Part shown: piece by piece, positions 8,790 through 17,181 of the stretch | Numbering within the stretch: the first letter of the stretch is position 1 | How the letters are laid out: the number at the start of each line of letters is the position of its first letter | NCBI RefSeq assembly: GCF_012396125.1 | Contig: NZ_JAAXOX010000003.1 | Coordinates: 1-64,000, forward strand | DNA length: 64,000 nt | Direction: 5' to 3' | Source: Cellulomonas denverensis | GTDB lineage: Bacteria; Actinomycetota; Actinomycetes; Actinomycetales; Cellulomonadaceae | Position numbers and translations under genes: made by a program | Notes under the pieces: model-generated | What the model saw: the letters and a program-made list of their open reading frames with translations, nothing else | What the model was told of the DNA's origin: nothing | Database searches by the model: none

Positions 8790-10418
8790 TCAGCCCTCGG
8801 TCGCCGGGGTGGCGGCGCCCGAACCACCGCGGCGGCGGCGACGGCGGCGACGGGGTGCGCCGCCCTCGGTGCCCTCGGCGGAGGCGGCGGGCGTGGCGTT
8901 GTCGGCCGGGGCCTCCTCGGAGCGGCGGGTGCGCTGGCGGGCGGGCCGGTCCTCGGAGCGCCCGGAACGGCCGCGGTCACCGCCGGAACGGCCACGGTCG
9001 CCGCCGGAGCGACCGCCACGGCCACCCTCGGAACGCCCGCTGCTGTGCCGCTTGCCGGTCTCGCCCAGGTCCTCGATCGCCTCGGCGTCCAGCCCGGCGC
9101 GGGTGCGCTGCGAGCGCGGCAGCCGGCCGGTGGTGCCCTCCGGGATGTCCAGGTCGGTGTAGAGGTTCTCCGAGGAGGAGTAGGTCTCCGCCGGCTCCGG
9201 CACGCCCAGGCCGAGCGCCTTGTCGATCAGCGACCAGCGCGGCACGTCGTCCCAGTCGACGAAGGTGACCGCGGTGCCCTTGTGCCCGGCGCGGCCGGTG
9301 CGGCCGGTGCGGTGCAGGTAGGTCTTCTCGTCCTCGGGGCACTGGTAGTTGATCACGTGGGTGACGTCGTCGACGTCGATGCCGCGGGCGGCGACATCGG
9401 TGGCGACCAGCACGTCGACCTTGCCGTTGCGGAACGCGCGCAGCGCCTGCTCCCGGGCGCCCTGGCCCAGGTCGCCGTGCAGCGCGCCGGCGGCGAACCC
9501 GCGGTCGACCAGCTCGTCGGCGACCTTGGCGGCGGTGCGCTTGGTGCGGGCGAAGACGATGGTCAGGCCACGACCCCGGGCCTGCAGGATCCGGGCCAGC
9601 ATCTCGACCTTGTCCAGTGCGTGCGCCCGGTAGATCACCTGCTTGATGTTCTTGACCGTGGCGCCCTCGTCGTCGGGCTGGTTGGCCCGGATGTGGGTCG
9701 GCTGGGTCATGTACCGGCGGGCCATCGCGACCACGGCGCCCGGCATGGTGGCCGAGAACAGCATGGTGTGCCGGGAGGCGGGGGTGCGGGCCAGCAGCTT
9801 CTCCACGTCGGGCAGGAAGCCGAGGTCGAGCATCTCGTCCGCCTCGTCCAGCACGACGCAGCGCACGGCGCTCAGGTCCAGGTGGCCCTGGTTCATCAGG
9901 TCGATCATCCGGCCGGGGGTGCCGACCACGACCTCGACCCCGCGCTGCAGCATCTCGATCTGCGGCTCGTAGGCGCGGCCGCCGTACAGCAGGGCGATCC
10001 GGACGCTGCGCCGCTTGGACGCGGTCTCCAGGTCGCCGGCCACCTGGACGGCGAGCTCACGGGTGGGGACGATCACCAGCGCCTGCGGCTTGCCCTGGTG
10101 CGGCTGGACGTCCCAGCCGTCCTCGCCGGGGGCGACGACCCGGTGCAGCAGCGGGACGCCGAAGCCCAGGGTCTTGCCGGTGCCGGTCTTGGCCTGGCCG
10201 ATGATGTCGTGCCCGGCCAGGGCGACCGGCAGGGTCATCGCCTGGATCGGGAACGGGGCGGTGATCCCGGCGTCGGCGAGGGCGTCGACGATCTCGGGGC
10301 GGACGTCGAAGTCCGCGAAGGTGACGTCCGCCGCCTGGACGGAGGCGGCGGTCGGGGTGTCGATGGTCTCGGTCGCGATGTCCTCGGGCAGAGGCGCGCT
10401 GGTGTCGGTGGTGGTCAC
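8790..10418 (-). CDS. DEAD-box ATP-dependent RNA helicase
   Basis: 542 aa from the GTG at 10418 (VTTTDTSAPL); the longer open frame upstream shows no domain. All core motifs are present: Q motif before FPIQAMTLP, Walker A AKTGTGKT, VLDEADEMLDLGF, FSATMPG and HRTGRTGRAG. After the helicase core comes a basic tail with several copies of SGGDRGRSGG/GRSGR, an RNA-binding RGG-like extension encoded by a DNA repeat around 8960-9030, and an Arg-run (RRRRRRRRGG). It probably acts in ribosome assembly or mRNA turnover, like RhlE/DeaD of mycobacteria, which occupies the same neighbourhood. Confidence 0.95.
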   Translation of the reverse strand: MTTTDTSAPLPEDIATETIDTPTAASVQAADVTFADFDVRPEIVDALADAGITAPFPIQAMTLPVALAGHDIIGQAKTGTGKTLGFGVPLLHRVVAPGEDGWDVQPHQGKPQALVIVPTRELAVQVAGDLETASKRRSVRIALLYGGRAYEPQIEMLQRGVEVVVGTPGRMIDLMNQGHLDLSAVRCVVLDEADEMLDLGFLPDVEKLLARTPASRHTMLFSATMPGAVVAMARRYMTQPTHIRANQPDDEGATVKNIKQVIYRAHALDKVEMLARILQARGRGLTIVFARTKRTAAKVADELVDRGFAAGALHGDLGQGAREQALRAFRNGKVDVLVATDVAARGIDVDDVTHVINYQCPEDEKTYLHRTGRTGRAGHKGTAVTFVDWDDVPRWSLIDKALGLGVPEPAETYSSSENLYTDLDIPEGTTGRLPRSQRTRAGLDAEAIEDLGETGKRHSSGRSEGGRGGRSGGDRGRSGGDRGRSGRSEDRPARQRTRRSEEAPADNATPAASAEGTEGGAPRRRRRRRRGGSGAATPATEG

Positions 10419-10651
10419 GGACGACTCTTCACTCGTGCGGGTGGCGAGCCGCACGTCGCGCGGGGACGGGCCCCGGGCTGCGACGGGCAACGCCACGGTC
10501 TGGTCCGGTAGCCGATCGTGCAGGTGTGCCGCCGGCGGCCCCGGCGAGTGACACCCGGAGCGGCACGGCGCGCCGTCGTCGAGACGACCGGGCAACCGCT
10601 GAACGGAGGTCATCCTACGTCACACCCCCCGACAGCGGCGCCCGGACGCGC

Positions 10652-11887
10652 TCAGGACCGGTGCACCCCGCGCTGCCGGGTCAGTGCCAGCAGCAGGGCC
10701 AGCACCGTCGCGCCGACCGTGACGCCGAAGGCCGCGGTGTGCCCGGAGCTGTCCGCCAGCGACCCGGCCAGGGCGGCACCACTGGCGTAGCCGATGCTGG
10801 TCGCCCCGGCCAGCAGGGTCATCGCGGCGGCGCTGCGGGCGGGCGGGACCGCGCGCTCGGCCTGGGAGTAGACCGCGATCATGAACGGGGCGATCGCGAA
10901 GCCGAGCAGCGTCACCGACCCGGTCAGCGGGCCGAGCGAGTCGACCAGCAGCAGCGGCCAGGACAGCGCGACCATCGCGACGGCGGCGACCAGCATCCGG
11001 CGCTGGTGCGGCACCCGGGCCGGGATCAGCGCGGTGGCGAACCCGGCGAGCGCGGAGCTGACCCCGAGCATCGCGTGCACCAGGCCGGTCAGCCCGGGCT
11101 TGCCCACCGCGTCGGCCAGTGCGTTGGTGCCGGTCTGGGTGGCGCCGAACAGCACGCCCACCGACCACTGCGCGGCGATCAACACCACCAGGCCCAGGGT
11201 GAGGAACCGGCCGTCGAGAGCGGGTACGGCGTGGTCCGCGGGTGAGGCGGGCACGGTGTTGACCGCGTGCGCCGCCGGGCCGGTGAGCCGGGCGGTCGGG
11301 TGCAGGGCGAAGGCGGTGCCGAACACCGCGAGCAAGGCGGCCGCGGTGAGCAGGGCACCGGCGGGGGAGACCAGCACCGCGGCGATGCCGACCAGGGCCG
11401 GACCGAGGGCGAACGAGGCCTCGTCGGCGGCGCCCTCGTAGGAGAACGCGGCGTCCACCAGGCGGCGCTGGTCGCCGGACGTCGCGGCCAGCGGTCGCCA
11501 GCGCACCCGGGCCAGCGGGCCGACCTGCGGCAGCACGGCGCCCAGGGCGGCGGACATCGCGATCATCGCCGGGTTGGGAGCACCGGCCTGGGCCAGCAGC
11601 ACCAGGCCGATCAGCCCGGCGGTGCCGGCCAGCGACTGGACCAGCACCACGATCCGCTGGCCGTGCCGGTCGCAGAGCACGCCGGCGATCGGTGCGCCGA
11701 TCGCGTTGGCGATCGCCAGCGCGCCGGCGGCGACACCACCGACCTCGTTGGAGCCGGTGGCCCGGAACACCAGCATCAGGGTGCCGACCTGGGCCATCGC
11801 CATCGGCAGCCGGCCGAGGAAGGCCACCAGGACGTAGAGCGGGCCGGTCAGTCTGAACAGGCGTGAGTATGCGGTGAACGCATGCAC
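10652..11887 (-). CDS. MFS transporter
   Basis: About 411 aa from the GTG at 11887, which has a GAGAGG ribosome-binding site at good spacing. Twelve hydrophobic segments are readable, and the cytoplasmic loop between TM2 and TM3 carries a degenerate MFS motif (GVLCDRHGQR). A Met/Ala-rich, drug-efflux-like architecture is evident, but the substrate cannot be told. It lies between the helicase and the ferritin-fold gene and is divergent from the latter, 107 bp apart. Confidence 0.85.
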   Translation of the reverse strand: MHAFTAYSRLFRLTGPLYVLVAFLGRLPMAMAQVGTLMLVFRATGSNEVGGVAAGALAIANAIGAPIAGVLCDRHGQRIVVLVQSLAGTAGLIGLVLLAQAGAPNPAMIAMSAALGAVLPQVGPLARVRWRPLAATSGDQRRLVDAAFSYEGAADEASFALGPALVGIAAVLVSPAGALLTAAALLAVFGTAFALHPTARLTGPAAHAVNTVPASPADHAVPALDGRFLTLGLVVLIAAQWSVGVLFGATQTGTNALADAVGKPGLTGLVHAMLGVSSALAGFATALIPARVPHQRRMLVAAVAMVALSWPLLLVDSLGPLTGSVTLLGFAIAPFMIAVYSQAERAVPPARSAAAMTLLAGATSIGYASGAALAGSLADSSGHTAAFGVTVGATVLALLLALTRQRGVHRS

Positions 11888-11994
11888 GGAAGACCTCTCA
11901 AGGGGGTACGTCGAACGGACGCGCCTCCCCACCACCAGGTCGCGGACTACCCCTGTGCTGGGGCAGATCATAGCGGGCGGGCTACCATCGACGG

Positions 11995-12708
11995 ATGACT
12001 TCTGCCGCCACCGAGGGCCGCCCGTCCGGCTCCGAGGCCGTCACCGACCGCGACGACACCGTCGAACTGCTCGGCCTGGTCGCCCACCTGCAGCACGTCG
12101 CCTTCGGCCGGCTGGCGGACGATGCGCGTGAGGCGCCGACCACCGCCGAACAGCTGGAGCTGAGCCGGCTGGCCGCCGCCGCCGTGCAGCGCCGCGACCG
12201 GGTGCTGGCCCGGGTGGCCGAGCTCGGCGGTGACCCGGAGCGCAGCCTCGGCGCGTACACCCGGTTGCTGGAGGACTTCGACAACCGGACCCAGCCGAGC
12301 ACCTGGTGGGAGCGGCTGCTGCGGTCCTACGTGGCCGAGGGGGTCTCCGACGACTTCTGCCGGATCGCGGCCGGGGCGGTGGACGACGTGACCCGCGAGC
12401 TGCTGCTCGAGGTGCTGGACGACGCCGCGCACGCCGAACTCGCGGTCGCCGCGCTGGAGTCCGCCGGTGCGCAGGACGAGGTGCTGGTCTCCCGGCTGGC
12501 GCTGTGGGGCCGCCGGCTGGTCGGCGAGGCGCTGGGCGTGGTGCAGCAGGCGATGGCCGCGCACCCGAGCCTGGCCCGGCTGGTCGGCAACCGGGAGGGC
12601 GCCCCGGAGGCGAGCACCGAACCGGCACCGGCCGGGGACCCGAAGCTGTTCGGCGAGCTGACCGCGGAGCACACCCGCCGGATGAGCCGCCTGGGCCTGA
12701 CCGCCTGA
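11995..12708 (+). CDS. Ferritin-like fold protein (MiaE-like, actinobacterial)
   Basis: 237 aa. The chain is almost entirely helical. It contains the family stretches VELLGLVAHLQHVAFGRLADDA, AYTRLLEDFDNRTQPSTWWERLL and DDFCRIAAGAVDDV, which mark the ferritin-like protein found beside rhlE and DUF3107 in actinobacteria. Several Glu/His pairs that could ligate a di-iron site are present, but no catalytic activity is known. A terminator follows about 120 bp downstream. Confidence 0.82.
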   Translation: MTSAATEGRPSGSEAVTDRDDTVELLGLVAHLQHVAFGRLADDAREAPTTAEQLELSRLAAAAVQRRDRVLARVAELGGDPERSLGAYTRLLEDFDNRTQPSTWWERLLRSYVAEGVSDDFCRIAAGAVDDVTRELLLEVLDDAAHAELAVAALESAGAQDEVLVSRLALWGRRLVGEALGVVQQAMAAHPSLARLVGNREGAPEASTEPAPAGDPKLFGELTAEHTRRMSRLGLTA

Positions 12709-12830
12709 TCCGCGCCCGGTGATGTCGCCAGCACATGCGGATCCTCGCGCGACAGACGCCGACATCCGTATGTCGCGCGGGTTTCCGCATGCCGCGCGGG
12801 GGAGCAGGGGCGAGGGGCGTGTCGGACGCG

Positions 12831-12869
12831 ACGAGGGCCCGCTTCCCGGGTGGGGGAGCGGGCCCTCGT
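12831..12869. terminator. Bidirectional intrinsic terminator
   Basis: ACGAGGGCCCGCT pairs with AGCGGGCCCTCGT. The hairpin lies between the convergent ferritin-fold and DUF3107 genes. Confidence 0.85.
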
Positions 12870-12882
12870 GCGTCAGGGGGTC

Positions 12883-13107
12883 TCAGATCGCGCCGAAGCC
12901 GACCGGTCCCTTGGTCTCCGAGCCGATCTCCACGTAGCCGATCGCGGCCGACGGGACGATGATCCGGCGACCGCGCGCGTCGGTCAGCTCCAGGGTGGTC
13001 TTGCCCCCGAGGGCGGCGGTCACCGCCGAGGCGACCTCGTCCGCGCTCTGCGCCGACTCGATGACCAGCTCGCGGGGCAGGTTCTGCACACCGATCGTGA
13101 TGTCCAC
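12883..13107 (-). CDS. DUF3107 domain protein
   Basis: 74 aa from the GTG at 13107 (VDITIGVQNLPRELVIES). It matches the small actinobacterial DUF3107 family in length and in the conserved ending VPSAAIGYVEIG. The protein looks like a compact beta-alpha fold; its function is unknown. It is downstream of the TetR gene by about 50 bp on the same strand and likely cotranscribed with it, the same pairing as in mycobacteria. Confidence 0.9.
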   Translation of the reverse strand: MDITIGVQNLPRELVIESAQSADEVASAVTAALGGKTTLELTDARGRRIIVPSAAIGYVEIGSETKGPVGFGAI

Positions 13108-13156
13108 GCTTCGTCGTCTCCTCGCATCTGAGGGCACCTGGCGGTGCCTGCTGCGG

Positions 13157-13828
13157 TCATCCTAGGTCGGACGCCACCGGGACGGCGCTGCGTTCGCCCT
13201 CGGCCGACGCCGGCAGGAAGTCCTGGATGCCACCCCAGGCCAGCCGGGTGACCAGCGCCGCGGTCCGGCGGGCGTCGGGCGCCTGCGGGTCGCGCAGCCG
13301 GCGGGTGGCGGCCTGCTGGGCCATCGCGGCCAGGCAGGGCGCGAGTACGGCGGCGGTGCGCGGCTGCGGGGACAGGCCGGGCACCCGGGACAGCACCTGC
13401 TCCAGTCGTTCGGTGACCAGGTCGGTGGCCCGCTCGACCCGGGCGCGCACGTCGGCGTCGTGCATCACGTCCGACTCGAACAGCAGGGCGGCGGCCTCGC
13501 CGGTGCGGTCGACGAACTCCAGGTAGGCGAGCACCACGCCGGTGATCGCGGCCCGCGGGTCGCTGACCTCGGCGATGGCGGTGTCCACAGTGGACAGCAG
13601 GTCCGCGCCGCGGGCGTCGACCACGGTCAGGTAGAGGTCGAGCTTGGACGGGAAGTGCCGGTACAGCACCGGCTTGCTGACCTCGGCGCGGTCCGCGATG
13701 TCGTCCATCGACACGTGGTGGAAGCCCTCGGCGGTGAACAGTTCCTGGGCGACGGCCAGCACCTGGGCCCGCCGCAGGTCACGCGGCATGCGGGCCGGTC
13801 GTCCTCGACCGGGGTTGGGGGTCACCAT
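13157..13828 (-). CDS. TetR/AcrR family transcriptional regulator
   Basis: 223 aa from the ATG at 13828. The N-terminal HTH is clear (AQELFTAEGFHHVSMDDIAD, then AEVSKPVLYRHFPSKLDLY). The rest is the all-helical ligand-binding domain. The effector and targets are unknown. The gene is divergent from adnA with about 80 bp between the starts, so it may repress its own and the adjacent promoter. A much longer open frame covers the adnA antisense and is not used. Confidence 0.93.
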   Translation of the reverse strand: MVTPNPGRGRPARMPRDLRRAQVLAVAQELFTAEGFHHVSMDDIADRAEVSKPVLYRHFPSKLDLYLTVVDARGADLLSTVDTAIAEVSDPRAAITGVVLAYLEFVDRTGEAAALLFESDVMHDADVRARVERATDLVTERLEQVLSRVPGLSPQPRTAAVLAPCLAAMAQQAATRRLRDPQAPDARRTAALVTRLAWGGIQDFLPASAEGERSAVPVASDLG

Positions 13829-13908
13829 CGGGCGATGATAACCAGCGGGCGGGTGGCCGCGGGCGGCATCCGGATGTCGGACGGGTGTGGTGGGATTCTC
13901 GGGTGCAG

Positions 13909-16900
13909 ATGCTCTCCGCCCCCCGACTGGTGCGCCCGGCGCTGGCCGACGTGGCGCCGGCGGTCGCGCTCGGGGCGGATCAGCGGGCCGCGGTCGACCT
14001 GCTGCTGACCGGTGACCGGTCCGCGGTGCTGGTGACCGGGGCCGCAGGCTCCGGCAAGTCCGAGCTGGTGGTGGAGACCGTGGCGGCCGCGCTGACCGCC
14101 GACCCGGCCGCCGCGCCGTGGACCGCCGGGCTGCGCGCCGACGACGTGCTGGTGCTCGCCTCGGGCCGCCGGGCCGCCGCCGAGCTGCGCGACCGGATTG
14201 GTTCCCGGGTGCGGCGCACCACCGGCCAGGCGATGGTGCGCACCGCCGCCTCGGCCGCGTTCGCGGTGCTCCGCCAGCACGCGGTGCTGCTCGGCGACCC
14301 GCCGCCCGCGCTGATCTCCGGCCCGGAGCAGGACCTCGCGCTGGCCGAGCTGCTCGCCGGGCACCTGGCGGGCGAGGGCGTGGAGCTGATCTGGCCGCCC
14401 GGTGTCCCGGCGGAGACGATCGGGCTGCGCTCGTTCCGCGGCGAGCTGCGCGACCTGTTGATGCGGGCCGCCGAGCGTGGGCTGGAACCGGTGGACCTGG
14501 CCCGGCTGGGCCGCACCCACCGGCGACCGGCCTGGGTCGCCGCCGCCGTGCTCTACCAGGAGTACCTGGACGTGACCGGGCTGCGCGGTGGCACGCCGGA
14601 CATCGGTGCCCGGGTGGACCCGGCGGTGGTGGTGGAGGAGGCCGCCGACGTGCTGCGGCACTGGGAGGAGGACCTGCCCGGTCGCCCGCGGCCGCGCTGG
14701 CGGCTGGTGGTGGTGGACGACTACCAGGAGGCGACCGAGGCCACCGCCCGGCTGCTGCGGGTGCTCGCCGACGACGGCGCCCGGCTGCTGCTGGCCGCGG
14801 ACCCGGACGCCGCCGTGCAGACCTTCCGCGGTGCCACCCCCGGGCTGGTCGGCCGAGCGGACGCGGCCGGCGACGGGCCGGGCGAGTTCGGGGCGACCCG
14901 GCTGGTGCTGGACCGGGTGCGGCGGCACGACGGTGCGCTGCGCGAGGTGGCGGGCCGGGTGGCCGAGCGGATCGCGGTGGTCGGTGGCGCGGCCCACCGG
15001 CGGGCGGTGCCGGACCCGGCGGTGGTGCATGAGCGGCGCGGGGCGGGGGCTGCGGAGACCGAGCCCGGCGGCCGGACGGTGCGCGCCGCGGTGCTGCCCA
15101 GCGCCGCCCAGGAGGCCGCCTACCTCGCACACGCGCTGCGCAGCGCCCACCTGGAACGCGGGGTGCCGTGGGAGCAGATGGCGGTGATCGCCCGCGCCGG
15201 TAGCCAGGTCACCGCGCTGCGCCGGGCACTCGGTTCGGCGTCGGTGCCGGTGGCGGTGGTCGGCTCGGACGTCCCGCTCAAGGACGAGCCGGCCGTACGC
15301 CCGCTGCTGGACGCGCTGCGGGTGGTGCTCGGTGACGAGCTCGGTGGCCGGGACCTGGACGCAGACCAGGCCGCCCGGCTGTGCTGCTCCCCGCTGGGTG
15401 GCCTGGACGCGGTCGGCCTGCGCCGGGTGCGCCGGGCGCTGCGGGCGCAGGAGATCGCCGGTGCCACCGCCGACCAGCGCGGCCGGACCTCGGACGAGCT
15501 GCTGGTGGAGGCGCTGAACGACCCGCTCCGCTCGGCCATGCTGCCCGCGGTGTCCCGGCGGCCGGTCGAGCGGCTGGCCACCGTGCTGGCCCGGGGCCGG
15601 GAGGCGGCCCGGGCGCTGGGGGCCGACCCGCAGACCGTGCTGTGGGCGCTGTGGGAGACCGCCGGCCTGGCCGAGCCGTGGCGGCGGTCGGCGCTGGCCG
15701 GTGGGCCCGGTGGTGCCCGCGCCGACCGCGACCTGGACGCCGTGCTCGCGCTGTTCCGGGCCGCGGAGACCTACGTCGACCGGATGCCGCAGTCGCCGCC
15801 GGCCGCCTTCCTGTCCTGGATCGAGGCGCAGGAACTCCCGGCGGACACCATCGCCGCCCGGGCGCGCCGGGACGCGGTGAGCGTGCTGACCCCCGCGGGT
15901 GCCGCCGGCCGGGAGTGGGAGCTGGTCGCGGTCGCCGGGGTGCAGGAGGGGGTGTGGCCGGACCTGCGGCTGCGCGACTCGCTGCTCGGCGCGCAGACCC
16001 TGGTGGACGTGCTGGCCGGCCGGGTGGACGACCACGGCGCCGACCACGGCGCGGCGGCCCGGGCGGCGGTGCTGGCCGACGAGCTGCGGTCGTTCTACGT
16101 CGCGGTCTCCCGCGCTCGCGGGCTGCTGCTGGTCACCGCGGTGGCCGACGCCGAGGAGCAGCCCTCGCCGTTCCTGGACCTGGTCGAGCCGCAGGAGGAG
16201 GACGAGGACCCGCGCCGGGTGGGTGCGCCCGCCCCGCTGGACCTGCGCGGGTTGGTGGGGTCGCTGCGTGCCCGGTTGGAGCACACCGCCCGGCTGGGCG
16301 CCCCCGACCCGGCCGCCGCCCGGGTGCTGGCCCGGCTGGCCGACGCCGGGGTGCCCGGCGCGGACCCGGCCGAGTGGCACGGGCTCGCCCCGGTGTCCAC
16401 CGACCAGCCGCTGTGGCCGGAGGGCGAGCGGGTGCCGGTGTCGCCGTCCCGGATCGAGACCGCCGGCACCTGTGCGCTGCGCTGGGCGCTGGAGGCGGCC
16501 GGGGGCACCGCGCCGAACTCCTCCCGCCAGACCCTGGGCACACTGGTGCACGCGATCGCCCAGCGGTTCCCGCGTGGCAGCCGGGCCGAGCTCGCCGCCG
16601 AACTGGACCGCCGGTGGCCGGAGCTGGGCCTGGGCGACGGCTGGCCCGCGATCCTGGAACGACGGCGCGCGGACGGGATGATCGACCGGCTGGCCGGTTA
16701 CCTGGCCCAGGCCGGCGACCCGCTGGCGGTGGAGGCGAGCTTCGAGCTGCCGCTGGACCGGGCGCTGGTGCGCGGCAGCATCGACCGGGTGGAGTCGGCG
16801 GGCGAGGACGGCGCGGTCCGGGTGGTCGACCTCAAGACCGGCCGGACCCTGCCGAGCGCCGCCGACACCGCGACCAACCCGCAGCTCGGCGCCTACCAGC

Positions 16901-17181
16901 TCGCGGTGGACGCGGGCCGGGTGGAGGGCCTGCCGGAGGGGGCGCACGCGGTCGGGGCCCAGCTGGTCTTCGTCTCCGACGTGCAGAAGAAGGCCGCGGT
17001 GCGCCCGCAGGATGGCCTGGGCCCGGAGCCGGAGACGTCCTGGGCCCGCGAGCACATCGAGGAGGTGGCCGAGCGGATGGCCGCGTCGACCTTCCACGCC
17101 ACGGTGAACGGGATGTGCGACCGGTGCCCGGTGCGCCGCTCCTGCCCGGTCCGCGACGAGGGCGGGCAGGTGGTCCAGTGA
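13909..17181 (+). CDS. adnA: AdnA subunit of the AdnAB helicase-nuclease
   Basis: About 1090 aa. AdnAB is the heterodimeric motor-nuclease that resects double-strand breaks in actinobacteria. The N-terminal UvrD-like motor has Walker A GAAGSGKSE near residue 45. Motif II reads VVVDDYQEA instead of DEYQ, and motif III reads ADPDAAVQTFRGA instead of GDPxQSIYxFRGA, so ATPase activity is probably weak or lost, as expected for this subunit. The C-terminal RecB-like nuclease has VVDLKTGRT and QLGAYQLAVDAG, plus cysteines in CALRW and MCDRCPVRRSCPV that can hold a 4Fe-4S cluster. The start could also be a GTG six bases upstream. It overlaps adnB by 4 nt (GTGA). Confidence 0.93.
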   Translation: MLSAPRLVRPALADVAPAVALGADQRAAVDLLLTGDRSAVLVTGAAGSGKSELVVETVAAALTADPAAAPWTAGLRADDVLVLASGRRAAAELRDRIGSRVRRTTGQAMVRTAASAAFAVLRQHAVLLGDPPPALISGPEQDLALAELLAGHLAGEGVELIWPPGVPAETIGLRSFRGELRDLLMRAAERGLEPVDLARLGRTHRRPAWVAAAVLYQEYLDVTGLRGGTPDIGARVDPAVVVEEAADVLRHWEEDLPGRPRPRWRLVVVDDYQEATEATARLLRVLADDGARLLLAADPDAAVQTFRGATPGLVGRADAAGDGPGEFGATRLVLDRVRRHDGALREVAGRVAERIAVVGGAAHRRAVPDPAVVHERRGAGAAETEPGGRTVRAAVLPSAAQEAAYLAHALRSAHLERGVPWEQMAVIARAGSQVTALRRALGSASVPVAVVGSDVPLKDEPAVRPLLDALRVVLGDELGGRDLDADQAARLCCSPLGGLDAVGLRRVRRALRAQEIAGATADQRGRTSDELLVEALNDPLRSAMLPAVSRRPVERLATVLARGREAARALGADPQTVLWALWETAGLAEPWRRSALAGGPGGARADRDLDAVLALFRAAETYVDRMPQSPPAAFLSWIEAQELPADTIAARARRDAVSVLTPAGAAGREWELVAVAGVQEGVWPDLRLRDSLLGAQTLVDVLAGRVDDHGADHGAAARAAVLADELRSFYVAVSRARGLLLVTAVADAEEQPSPFLDLVEPQEEDEDPRRVGAPAPLDLRGLVGSLRARLEHTARLGAPDPAAARVLARLADAGVPGADPAEWHGLAPVSTDQPLWPEGERVPVSPSRIETAGTCALRWALEAAGGTAPNSSRQTLGTLVHAIAQRFPRGSRAELAAELDRRWPELGLGDGWPAILERRRADGMIDRLAGYLAQAGDPLAVEASFELPLDRALVRGSIDRVESAGEDGAVRVVDLKTGRTLPSAADTATNPQLGAYQLAVDAGRVEGLPEGAHAVGAQLVFVSDVQKKAAVRPQDGLGPEPETSWAREHIEEVAERMAASTFHATVNGMCDRCPVRRSCPVRDEGGQVVQ

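Noticed and set aside
8940..9040. Possible CRISPR-like repeat within the helicase gene
   Set aside because: The repeats encode the in-frame RGG-like tail SGGDRGR of the DEAD-box helicase and have no spacers.
13829..15130. Long upstream extension of the TetR frame
   Set aside because: Pro/Arg/Ala low-complexity antisense of adnA; the HTH begins about 20 residues after the ATG at 13828, the normal distance.
13822..17097. A 1091-aa open frame antisense to adnA
   Set aside because: It is His/Gly/Gln/Arg-rich without domains and mirrors the third-position GC of the real adnA; similar antisense frames cover adnB (16893-20090) and the LuxR-type gene (56019-60011).
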